From the NCBI GenBank assembly GCA_049606855.1, contig JBMYVY010000003.1, forward strand, positions 186,001 to 250,000: 64,000 nt of DNA, written 5' to 3'. The stretch's first letter is position 1. The number at the start of each line of letters is the position of its first letter. The stretch is from JBELHR01 sp049606855 (lineage in GTDB: Bacteria; Bacteroidota; Bacteroidia; Flavobacteriales; Flavobacteriaceae). Shown here piece by piece: positions 43,944-52,094 of this stretch. A program made the position numbers and the translations under genes. The notes beneath the pieces are model-generated. The model did not search any database. It was not told the origin of the DNA and was given only the letters and a program-made list of their open reading frames with translations.

Positions 43944-45863
43944 ATGCTCAATGTTCACAATGCAACTATAACATTTCAAGGGGAAGATCTTTTCTCGGGA
44001 ATTACTTTTAAACTGGATCGTGGAGATCGAGTAGGACTTATCGGTAAAAACGGTGCTGGAAAATCAACCATGCTTAAGGTTATCTCAAAGGATATCCCTT
44101 TAGATGGAGGAAGTTTGGCTTTTGATAAAAATGCAAAAGTTGGCTTTTTAAGACAAGATCTTGACTTTATTGGAGGACGTACTGTTCTCGAAGAATCCTA
44201 TCAGGCTTTTTCTGAGATTATGAAGGAGGAAAAAGAGCTTGAACGAATCAATACAGAGTTAGCCACTAGAACCGATTATGAAAGTGAGTATTATGCAAAT
44301 TTGATGCATGAACTCGACGAGGCTTCTCATAGATATGAAATCCTTGGCGGGTATAATTATCAAGGAGCAACGGAGCGTGTACTTTTAGGTTTAGGTTTTA
44401 AGAGAAGTGATTTTGACAAGCAGACTGATACTTTTTCAGGAGGGTGGCGAATGCGAATTGAGTTGGCTAAATTATTATTGCAAAACAACGATATTTTACT
44501 CTTAGATGAGCCTACCAACCACCTGGATATTGAATCAATTATATGGTTAGAGAAATTTTTGAGAACATACGCTGGCGCAATTGTTTTGGTTTCTCATGAT
44601 AAGATGTTTTTGGACAAGGTTACTAACCGTACCATAGAGATTTCTTTGGGTCAGATCTACGATTATAAAAAACCTTATTCAGAGTTCTTGTCCATGCGTG
44701 ATGAAATCCGAACTCAGCAATTGCAAGCAAAGAAGAATCAGGATAGAGAAATCAAACAAGCAGAGCAGTTAATAGCCAAATTTCGTGCCAAAGCCACCAA
44801 AGCTTCTATGGCTCAATCCATGATTAAAAAATTGGAAAAGGTAGAACGAATTGAGGTAGATGAAGTGGATAGCTCAGTAATGAATATAAAATTTCCGATT
44901 TCTATAGAACCTGGTAAGGTTGTTATCACATGCGAAAACCTATCCAAAGCATACGGAGATCACACCGTAATTGATGAGGTTGATCTAATGATTGAGCGCG
45001 GCTCAAGGGTTGCTTTTGTGGGGCAGAACGGACAAGGGAAATCAACCTTAGCTAAGGTTATTGTTGGCGAGCTTGAGTACCAAGGGCATCTAAAATTAGG
45101 TCACAATGTACAGTTAGGGTATTTCGCTCAAAACCAGGCAGAATATCTGGACGGCGATAAAACACTTTTGGATACGATGTTGGATGCGGCCAATGATGGA
45201 AATCGTGTTAAGGTAAGAGATATGTTGGGGTCCTTTTTGTTTTCTGGAGATGATGTAGAGAAAAAAGTAAAAGTATTGTCTGGAGGAGAACGAAATCGTC
45301 TTGCACTATGTAAAATGCTTCTCGACCCATTTAACGTTTTGGTACTCGATGAGCCAACCAACCACTTAGATATTCAATCTAAAGAGGTATTGAAAAAAGC
45401 TTTAAAACAATTCGAGGGTACTTTAATTTTGGTATCTCATGATAGAGATTTTTTACAAGGATTGACTGACCTAGTAATTGAATTTAAGGATCAAAAACTC
45501 AAAGAGTATTTAGGAGATATTGATTATTTTCTTGAGGAACACGAGTCTGATGACATGAGGGGAGTGGAGTTGGGAAAGAAAGAAAAAACCTCAAAGAAAA
45601 ATGCAAGTAAAAAGCAGGATTATTCAAAACAAAAAGGAGATTCGAAAAAGCTAAAGCAACTCAAGAATAAGCTGAGTAAAATTGAGCGTGAAATTGCTAA
45701 CAAGGAAAAAGCCATTGTTGAGCAGGATCTGCGTTTGGCAAAAGATGCTTCTTTGGCTTCGGATGTCGAGTTTTTTGAGGCCTATGATATCCTTCAGAAA
45801 AATCTTGATACACTCATGCAAGATTGGGAAAAGGTAGAACAGGAAATTGAACAAGCTACTTAA
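43944..45863 (+). CDS. ABC-F family ATP-binding protein
   Basis: A 639-residue soluble twin-ATPase. First domain: GLIGKNGAGKSTML, signature FSGGWRMRIELAKLL, LLLDEPTNHLDI. Second: AFVGQNGQGKSTLA, LSGGERNRLALCKML, VLDEPTNHLDI. A helical linker separates them, and the C-terminus is a Lys-rich coiled coil. ABC-F proteins act on ribosomes (translation factors or antibiotic protection) and not in membranes. I chose ATG 43944; a TTG at 43911 lies within the -7 element TATTTTTG (43906-43913). It overlaps the next gene by one base (TAATG). Confidence 0.93.
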   Translation: MLNVHNATITFQGEDLFSGITFKLDRGDRVGLIGKNGAGKSTMLKVISKDIPLDGGSLAFDKNAKVGFLRQDLDFIGGRTVLEESYQAFSEIMKEEKELERINTELATRTDYESEYYANLMHELDEASHRYEILGGYNYQGATERVLLGLGFKRSDFDKQTDTFSGGWRMRIELAKLLLQNNDILLLDEPTNHLDIESIIWLEKFLRTYAGAIVLVSHDKMFLDKVTNRTIEISLGQIYDYKKPYSEFLSMRDEIRTQQLQAKKNQDREIKQAEQLIAKFRAKATKASMAQSMIKKLEKVERIEVDEVDSSVMNIKFPISIEPGKVVITCENLSKAYGDHTVIDEVDLMIERGSRVAFVGQNGQGKSTLAKVIVGELEYQGHLKLGHNVQLGYFAQNQAEYLDGDKTLLDTMLDAANDGNRVKVRDMLGSFLFSGDDVEKKVKVLSGGERNRLALCKMLLDPFNVLVLDEPTNHLDIQSKEVLKKALKQFEGTLILVSHDRDFLQGLTDLVIEFKDQKLKEYLGDIDYFLEEHESDDMRGVELGKKEKTSKKNASKKQDYSKQKGDSKKLKQLKNKLSKIEREIANKEKAIVEQDLRLAKDASLASDVEFFEAYDILQKNLDTLMQDWEKVEQEIEQAT

Positions 45864-46753
45864 TGAGTCTTCAAAGGATTCAATATAGCGATTGGATGGA
45901 CTCCGAAGTGGAAGTCTATATGAAACGTGATGATTTATTGCATCCAATGGTTTCGGGTAATAAATTCAGAAAATTAAAATATAACCTGCATCGAGCTCAG
46001 GAAGAAAAACACCATACTGTTTTGACTTATGGAGGGGCTTATTCTAATCACATTGCCGCAACAGCAGCAGCATGTAAATTACTTGGTTTAAAAAGTGTAG
46101 GAGTTATTCGTGGAGAGGAACTAAAATTCAAGATTTTAGAAAACCCTACTTTGCGCTTTGCTCATGAACAAGGAATGTCTTTTGAGTTTATCACAAGAAC
46201 GCAATACCGTGAAAAAGAAACATTAAAATTCCATGAAAAGTACGGGGATTATTATGAAATACCGGAGGGAGGAACAAATGATTTAGCGGTGTTGGGGTGT
46301 GAAGAAATCCTTCTAGAAGAATCAAAAAACGATTTTGATTTTGTGGCAGTGGCTTGTGGAACTGGTGGGACGATTTCAGGAATGATTCGGGCTTCCAATG
46401 AGCGTCAAACAATATTGGGTTTTCCTGCCCTAAAGGGAGCTGGGTTTTTAAATAAAATAATTCAAAACTACACGGACAAAGACAATTGGAAACTCATTGA
46501 GGATTACCATTTTGGAGGATATGCCAAATTCAATAAAAATTTAATTACATTTATCAATAGTTTTAAAAGAGAGACTGATATTCCTTTGGATCCTGTCTAT
46601 ACAGGAAAAATGCTGTATGGAATCGATGATATGATTAAAAAAAGGCTGATTCCCAATGGAAGTAAGCTTCTGCTAATACATACAGGAGGACTTCAAGGTA
46701 TTGAAGGTTTTAATAAACTTTTGAAACAAAAGAATCAACAAACCATACTATGA
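45863..46753 (+). CDS. PLP-dependent ACC deaminase/D-cysteine desulfhydrase-like enzyme
   Basis: A 296-residue fold-type II PLP enzyme. VSGNKFRKLKYNL holds the PLP lysine, YGGAYSNHIAATAAACKLLG follows, VACGTGGTISGMIRA is the phosphate-binding loop, and LLIHTGGLQGIEGF ends the protein. This layout is that of the ACC deaminase/D-cysteine desulfhydrase group; the true substrate cannot be decided. It overlaps the ABC-F stop by one base and the next gene by 4 bases. Confidence 0.9.
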   Translation: MSLQRIQYSDWMDSEVEVYMKRDDLLHPMVSGNKFRKLKYNLHRAQEEKHHTVLTYGGAYSNHIAATAAACKLLGLKSVGVIRGEELKFKILENPTLRFAHEQGMSFEFITRTQYREKETLKFHEKYGDYYEIPEGGTNDLAVLGCEEILLEESKNDFDFVAVACGTGGTISGMIRASNERQTILGFPALKGAGFLNKIIQNYTDKDNWKLIEDYHFGGYAKFNKNLITFINSFKRETDIPLDPVYTGKMLYGIDDMIKKRLIPNGSKLLLIHTGGLQGIEGFNKLLKQKNQQTIL

Positions 46754-47967
46754 AAAAAGCTCTACTCCTAAGCCTATTGACCTCTGCTCTCATATTGGGT
46801 AGTTGTGGGTCCTCAAAAAAAGTAGCCACAAGTAAAAATACTCCTCCTCGAGCTGTTCAGACGACTCCTATGAATGTCTCAACAAAGGAAAAGAAGCCAA
46901 AAAAATCAAAGGAGGATCCTTATGTGCACAAACACATTAAGAAATTAGAAAAATCAAACACCAGATTAAATCCAAGTGCTGTCCTCTACATCCAGAACTA
47001 TGCGGACATCGCTATGGAAGAAATGCGCGTGTATAAAATACCAGCGAGTATTACCTTAGCGCAAGGGATGTTGGAGTCAGGGAATGGTAATTCAACTCTT
47101 GCTTCAAAATCTAATAATCACTTTGGGGTTAAATGTCATCAAGGTTGGTCAGGAGCAAAGGTCTATCACGATGATGATAAAAAAGGAGAATGCTTTAGAA
47201 AATATAAATACGTACATACCTCTTATAAGGACCACAGTTTATTTTTGACTCAAAGAAGTCGATACGATTTTCTGTTTGATTATAGAGAAAATGACTACCG
47301 TAAATGGGCCAAAGGCTTAAAACAAGCAGGCTATGCTACTGATCCTAAATATCCTCAGAAGTTGATTGAATTAATTGAGCGATATCAGTTAGAAGATTTT
47401 GATGCCTATGTATTGAAAAAATCCCCTAAAAAATACAAATCCAGTCAGCAAGTTGTTTATACACCTCCTAAGAAATCGAAGAATGGTGTTCATGTTGTTC
47501 AAAGAGGTGAAACCTTATACAGTATTTCTAAGACCTATGGTGTAGAGGTTTCACAGATTAAAAAATGGAATAAACTCAAGTCCAATGAACTTATTATAGG
47601 GCAGGAGCTAAAAGTTACTTCCAAAGGTAAATCTCCATCTTCAAAAAAAATCCGAGTTGATAAAAAAGGTTGGCATACCGTTCAAAAAGGAGAGACCTTG
47701 TACTCGATTTCAAAACTTTATGGAATGAGTGTTGAAGATCTTAAGAAACAAAACAAACTTAAATCCAATGAATTGAGTACAGGAATGAGTTTGAAGGTCG
47801 ATGAGCGCAAGAGTAATGATTCAAAAGCGAAAACACATGTTGTTAAAAAAGGAGAAACCCTTTATAGTATCTCAAAAAAATACAACATCAGTGTAGAGAA
47901 ACTGAAAAAATTAAATAAGCTCTCATCAAATGAATTAAACATTGGACAAAAGCTTAAGTTGAACTAA
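46750..47967 (+). CDS. Glucosaminidase lipoprotein with three LysM domains
   Basis: A 405-residue cell-wall hydrolase. Lipoprotein signal LILGSC (Cys19); an N-acetylglucosaminidase domain at about 75-220 with catalytic-region LAQGMLESGNGNSTLASKS and NHFGVKCHQGW; three LysM repeats, each starting HVVQRGETLYSISK, HTVQKGETLYSISK or HVVKKGETLYSISK, spaced about 65 residues apart to the C-terminus. It cuts glycan strands, probably anchored in the outer membrane. Its last bases overlap the convergent small gene. Confidence 0.93.
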   Translation: MKKALLLSLLTSALILGSCGSSKKVATSKNTPPRAVQTTPMNVSTKEKKPKKSKEDPYVHKHIKKLEKSNTRLNPSAVLYIQNYADIAMEEMRVYKIPASITLAQGMLESGNGNSTLASKSNNHFGVKCHQGWSGAKVYHDDDKKGECFRKYKYVHTSYKDHSLFLTQRSRYDFLFDYRENDYRKWAKGLKQAGYATDPKYPQKLIELIERYQLEDFDAYVLKKSPKKYKSSQQVVYTPPKKSKNGVHVVQRGETLYSISKTYGVEVSQIKKWNKLKSNELIIGQELKVTSKGKSPSSKKIRVDKKGWHTVQKGETLYSISKLYGMSVEDLKKQNKLKSNELSTGMSLKVDERKSNDSKAKTHVVKKGETLYSISKKYNISVEKLKKLNKLSSNELNIGQKLKLN

Positions 47968-48308
47968 CGTTTTCTGCGTTTTTTCATGCTTCTTTTCTCA
48001 AGGTTTCTGAATTCCTCGTATTGATTCTCATCCAGAATACGCTTCATAGATCTTTGAAATGCGATTTTTTGATCGAGCACTTTTAGTTGCTTCTCATCGC
48101 GTTGCATCTCAGTAGTCTTAAGTGCTTGCATAAATTCGATTTGATTTTCAATTAAAGGTGTAATTTGATCGGCTTGCTTCTCACTTAAGTCCAGGCGAAG
48201 CGTCATTTTTTTAACTGCCATTTCAGCATTAGAAATGTGCTTGTTTTCTTGTGCTTGCGTTGAAATAAAACTTGCGAAAACGAAGAATAAAAGGAGTAAT
48301 TTTTTCAT
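47964..48308 (-). CDS. Small secreted Spy/CpxP-like protein
   Basis: A 114-residue exported protein (signal 1-19, FISTQAQ). The mature part is all helical and charged: MTLRLDLSEKQADQITPLIE is a CpxP/Spy-type LTxxQ-like motif, followed by ILDENQYEEFRNLEKR and a basic end KKRRKR. Spy-like proteins act as periplasmic chaperones; here that is inferred from the pattern only. Confidence 0.75.
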   Translation of the reverse strand: MKKLLLLFFVFASFISTQAQENKHISNAEMAVKKMTLRLDLSEKQADQITPLIENQIEFMQALKTTEMQRDEKQLKVLDQKIAFQRSMKRILDENQYEEFRNLEKRSMKKRRKR

Positions 48309-48378
48309 GATAAAAGTGTTTTGTATTTAATTATTAGACCACCGTTTTCTTCATAGGTTTAATTCTTATAATTTAAAC

Positions 48379-48386
48379 TATCTTTG
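48379..48386 (+). promoter_or_regulatory. -7 element directly before the ygiQ-like start
   Basis: TATCTTTG, a perfect -7 match, ending 4 bases before ATG 48391. A TTTA at 48358-48361 could serve as -33 with a 17-base spacer. Transcription would begin at or next to the start codon. Confidence 0.5.
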
Positions 48387-48390
48387 CGCC

Positions 48391-50352
48391 ATGGAAAGAC
48401 CTTTACTTTCGGCTTGGTTACCGACTACAAATAAAGAAGTTAAACTTCGAGGATGGGAAGAATTAGATGTAATACTCTTTAGTGGAGATGCGTATATTGA
48501 TCATCCGTCTTTTGGTACGGCCGTAATTGGACGTTTGCTTGAAAGTTATGGGTTAAAAGTAGCCATAGTTCCTCAACCTAATGTAAATGATAATTTGCAG
48601 GATTTTGAGAAATTGGGTAAGCCGAAATTGTTTTTTGCTGTGACGGCTGGAGAGATGGATTCCATGGTTTCTAATTATACCGCTTCAAAGCGTAAAAGAG
48701 ATAAAGATGCCTATACTCCAAATGGAGATATTGGGTTTCGTCCAGATTACGCAACAACCACCTACACTAAGATTCTAAAGGATAAATTCCCAGAAGTTCC
48801 AGTTTTAATTGGAGGAATTGAGGCCTCATTGAGAAGAGTTACTCATTACGATTATTGGTCAGACAAGTTACAGGCAGGGATAATTAAGGAGTCCGGTGCT
48901 GATTTACTGGTCTACGGGATGGGAGAACAACCGCTTCAAGAAATTGTTTCTTTACTTAAAAAGGGAGTTCCGTTCTCTTCGTTGACAACCATTAAGCAAA
49001 CTGCTTATATTAAAGATAAAGAGGCACCACTTAAAAAGAATAAGAATTGGAAGGATGTAGCATTGGCGTCGCATGAAGCTTGTGTAAAGGATAAGAAAAC
49101 TTTTGCATCTAATTTCAAAGTTATTGAACAGGAATCCAACAAAACAAAAGGTAATCGTTTGCTTCAGGATGTGGGTAATGAAACTATCGTGATTAACCCT
49201 CCTTATGAAACTATGACTGAGAAGGAGATTGATGCCTCTTTTAGTTTGCCCTATACGAGACTTCCTCATCCAAAATACAATAAAAGAGGACCTATTCCAG
49301 CCTTTGAAATGATTAAGTTTTCAATAAACACGCATCGAGGTTGTTTCGGAGGATGTTCATTTTGTACGATTTCTGCTCACCAAGGAAAGTTTATCGCTTC
49401 AAGAAGTCAGGAGTCTATTTTAGAGGAAGTGGATCAAGTAACAAAAATGCCTGATTTCAAAGGTTATTTGTCTGATATTGGAGGTCCATCTGCAAATATG
49501 TATCAAATGAAAGGTAAAGTACAAGAGATCTGCGATAAATGTGTTGCCCCTTCTTGTATATCACCGGTGATTTGTAGTAATCTTGATACCTCACATAAAC
49601 CTTTAACAGAATTATATCAAGCGGTTGACAAGCATCCTAAAGTAAAAAAATCCTTTATTGGTTCAGGAATACGTTATGACATGTTGGTTCCTGAATTCAA
49701 CAAAAAAGCAGACCCCAAAGAACTTGATGACTATACCGAAGAGGTGATTACAAAGCATGTTTCAGGTCGTTTAAAAGTCGCTCCAGAACATACCTCTGAC
49801 CCTGTTTTAAAACTTATGCGTAAGCCTAGTTTTAAGTATTTTCATTTATTCAAAAAGCGCTTTGATCGATTAAATGCTAAGCGAAAGCTCAACCTGCAAT
49901 TGATTCCCTATTTTATTTCCTCTCATCCAGCATCTCGTTTGGAGGATATGGCAAATTTAGCAGCGGAAACTAAAGATATGGGCTTTAAGTTGGAGCAAGT
50001 TCAAGGGTTTACTCCCACACCCATGACAGTTGCTACAGTGATTTACTACAGTGGTTACCATCCTTATACTTTGGAGCCAATGGAGACTCCAAGAACTAAA
50101 AAAGAAAAAGAAGAGCAGCATAAATTCTTTTTTTGGTACAAGAAAGAAAATCGCGGTTGGATATCCAATACTTTAAAGAAAGTAGGAAGAGAAGATTTAT
50201 TAGAAAAATTAATTCCTGCTAAAGGTTACGAAAAAGGCCTAAAAGTTAAAAATACCTTTGACGATGCTGTTCCGAGAAGTCGCCGAAAATCTAAAAGAAA
50301 AAAATCTGGAGAATTTACTTCGGTGCTACCAAAAAAGAGAAGACGTAGATAA
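48391..50352 (+). CDS. YgiQ-family radical SAM protein
   Basis: A 653-residue protein with an N-terminal B12-binding-like region (LFSGDAYIDHPSFGTAVIG) and the radical SAM cluster motif THRGCFGGCSFCTISAHQG. RLKVAPEHTSDPVLKLMRKP and GFTPTPMTVATVIYYSG are YgiQ family landmarks. The reaction is unknown. The C-terminus is Lys/Arg-rich (SRRKSKRKKSG, KKRRRR), an extension that may bind nucleic acid. Confidence 0.92.
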   Translation: MERPLLSAWLPTTNKEVKLRGWEELDVILFSGDAYIDHPSFGTAVIGRLLESYGLKVAIVPQPNVNDNLQDFEKLGKPKLFFAVTAGEMDSMVSNYTASKRKRDKDAYTPNGDIGFRPDYATTTYTKILKDKFPEVPVLIGGIEASLRRVTHYDYWSDKLQAGIIKESGADLLVYGMGEQPLQEIVSLLKKGVPFSSLTTIKQTAYIKDKEAPLKKNKNWKDVALASHEACVKDKKTFASNFKVIEQESNKTKGNRLLQDVGNETIVINPPYETMTEKEIDASFSLPYTRLPHPKYNKRGPIPAFEMIKFSINTHRGCFGGCSFCTISAHQGKFIASRSQESILEEVDQVTKMPDFKGYLSDIGGPSANMYQMKGKVQEICDKCVAPSCISPVICSNLDTSHKPLTELYQAVDKHPKVKKSFIGSGIRYDMLVPEFNKKADPKELDDYTEEVITKHVSGRLKVAPEHTSDPVLKLMRKPSFKYFHLFKKRFDRLNAKRKLNLQLIPYFISSHPASRLEDMANLAAETKDMGFKLEQVQGFTPTPMTVATVIYYSGYHPYTLEPMETPRTKKEKEEQHKFFFWYKKENRGWISNTLKKVGREDLLEKLIPAKGYEKGLKVKNTFDDAVPRSRRKSKRKKSGEFTSVLPKKRRRR

Positions 50353-50368
50353 AAGATTATTTTTGGCT

Positions 50369-50376
50369 TATCTTTG
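50369..50376 (+). promoter_or_regulatory. -7 element of the MscS gene
   Basis: TATCTTTG ends 18 bases before ATG 50395. The -33 region lies over the end of the previous gene and is poor. Confidence 0.4.
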
Positions 50377-50394
50377 AGTAAAAAGTTAAGAGAT

Positions 50395-52029
50395 ATGCTT
50401 AAAAAACTTAGTTTATTCGTTTTTTTAATTTCATGCATAGGATTGCGTGGACAGAATTCTGTAATTCCTGAGGATTTAAAATCTCCTCAAAGTACGGTCT
50501 ATACATTTACTCATTATGCTAATAGTGATGACCCTAATTATAGAGTGGCAGGGAGAACTTTGAAGGGGGTCTTCGGAGAGACTGCAACAGATAAAGCGGA
50601 GAAATTAAGTAAAATCTTACAAGCCAAAGGGTTAAAATTAGATATTTCTAAAATTCCCTCAGACCCCAATTTCACAGATACCATTTCAGGAGATATTACA
50701 AATCGATATGTCTTATTTCCCAATAGGATGCCTGATATTTATGTTGAAAAACTTCAAGGGAATAGTCAGTGGTTCTTTTCTCAATTTTCAGTGGATGAAA
50801 TTGATTTAATTTACAAGGAAGTTTTTCCTTATGGAACGGATTGGATTCAAGACAATATGCCTGAAATTGGACACAAACCGGTTCTTGGAATCGAACTGTG
50901 GCAATTAGCGGGTTTACTGTTTTTACTAATTGGAGGCTTAATTTTTAATTGGATTTTGAGAAAAATTATCAGTTGGTTACTTTCCGGTCTTGAAAGTCAT
51001 TTAATTAAATACACCAATGAAGACACCCATAGAGGAGTAATTAAACTCTCTAAACCTTTGACCTTTATTATCGTTATATTTTTAATAGAAAAGTTTCTTC
51101 CTTCCCTGCAACTTCCTATAGATTTATCGAGCTTTTTGTTTACCGGTTTTGATTTTGCTTATATCGTTTTTTGGGTAAGTTTCTTCTTGACTTTGGTTCA
51201 AATCGTGTCAAATGCGTATCTAGAGTATGCCAACAGAACAGATTCGAAATTAGATGACCAATTGGTTCCAGTAATCAACAATGTCATGAAAGGCGTTGTG
51301 ATTCTTGCGGGTATTTTAAAAATACTAACCGTAGTAGGGGTAAACCCAACTTCTGTGCTTGCGGGTGCGTCTATTGGAGGTTTAGCCTTGGCTCTGTCAG
51401 CCCAAGACACTGTGAAGAATTTACTTGGGAGTTTTATGATATTTATGGATAAGCCATTTCAAATAGGTGACTGGATTGAAGCTGGAACAGTTGTAGGTAG
51501 TGTGGAACAAGTCGGTTTTAGATCGACGAGAATACGTGCCGCAGATACCTCTATTTTTCAAATTCCCAACAATCAATTAGCCGAATTGATTATCAATAAC
51601 AAAGGGATGCGTAAATATCGAAGATATACGACAACTTTAGGAGTTAGATACGATACGCCACCTGTGCTTATGCAAAATTTCATAGACGGAATTAGAGAGC
51701 TTGTTGTGAATCATCAACACACACTTGATGACAAATATAATGTAGAGTTTGAAGCATTCGGAGCATCTTCGTTAGACATTTATTTAAATGTATATTTCGT
51801 GGTTTTAGATTGGAATGAATTGCAACGGGCTAAACATGCTCTGCATATGTCGATTTTGACCTTGGCTAATGAAATGGGAGTATCATTTGCTTTCCCATCT
51901 CAAACAGTAATGATAGAGCAGTTTCCTGACAAAACCACCTTTGACATGAATTATGATACTGGTGATGAAAAATATAAAAAGGCCCTGGATTCTGCGAAAA
52001 CAGAATTAAAAGACCCAAAGAATAATTAG
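50395..52029 (+). CDS. Mechanosensitive ion channel, MscS family
   Basis: A 544-residue membrane protein with a signal-like N-terminus (LSLFVFLISCIGLRG), a periplasmic region to about 160, several membrane helices, and the MscS pore helix and beta domain: VLAGASIGGLALALSAQDTVKN, LLGSFMIFMDKPFQIGDWIE, FRSTRIRAADTSIFQIPNNQL. It opens under membrane tension to release solutes. I chose ATG 50395; a TTG at 50374 would fall in the -7 element. Confidence 0.92.
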   Translation: MLKKLSLFVFLISCIGLRGQNSVIPEDLKSPQSTVYTFTHYANSDDPNYRVAGRTLKGVFGETATDKAEKLSKILQAKGLKLDISKIPSDPNFTDTISGDITNRYVLFPNRMPDIYVEKLQGNSQWFFSQFSVDEIDLIYKEVFPYGTDWIQDNMPEIGHKPVLGIELWQLAGLLFLLIGGLIFNWILRKIISWLLSGLESHLIKYTNEDTHRGVIKLSKPLTFIIVIFLIEKFLPSLQLPIDLSSFLFTGFDFAYIVFWVSFFLTLVQIVSNAYLEYANRTDSKLDDQLVPVINNVMKGVVILAGILKILTVVGVNPTSVLAGASIGGLALALSAQDTVKNLLGSFMIFMDKPFQIGDWIEAGTVVGSVEQVGFRSTRIRAADTSIFQIPNNQLAELIINNKGMRKYRRYTTTLGVRYDTPPVLMQNFIDGIRELVVNHQHTLDDKYNVEFEAFGASSLDIYLNVYFVVLDWNELQRAKHALHMSILTLANEMGVSFAFPSQTVMIEQFPDKTTFDMNYDTGDEKYKKALDSAKTELKDPKNN

Positions 52030-52035
52030 TAAATC

Positions 52036-52067
52036 AAAAACGCCAAGCAATATTGCTTGGCGTTTTC
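52036..52067. terminator. Terminator between mscS and the metalloprotease gene
   Basis: Stem CGCCAAGCA / TGCTTGGCG with flanking A before and T after, between convergent genes; it can serve both directions. Confidence 0.85.
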
Positions 52068-52094
52068 TTCATTGTATAAAAAACTAAATAAGAA

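Noticed and set aside
50374..50394. TTG start for the MscS-type channel
   Set aside because: It overlaps the -7 element TATCTTTG; ATG 50395 directly precedes a proper signal-like segment.
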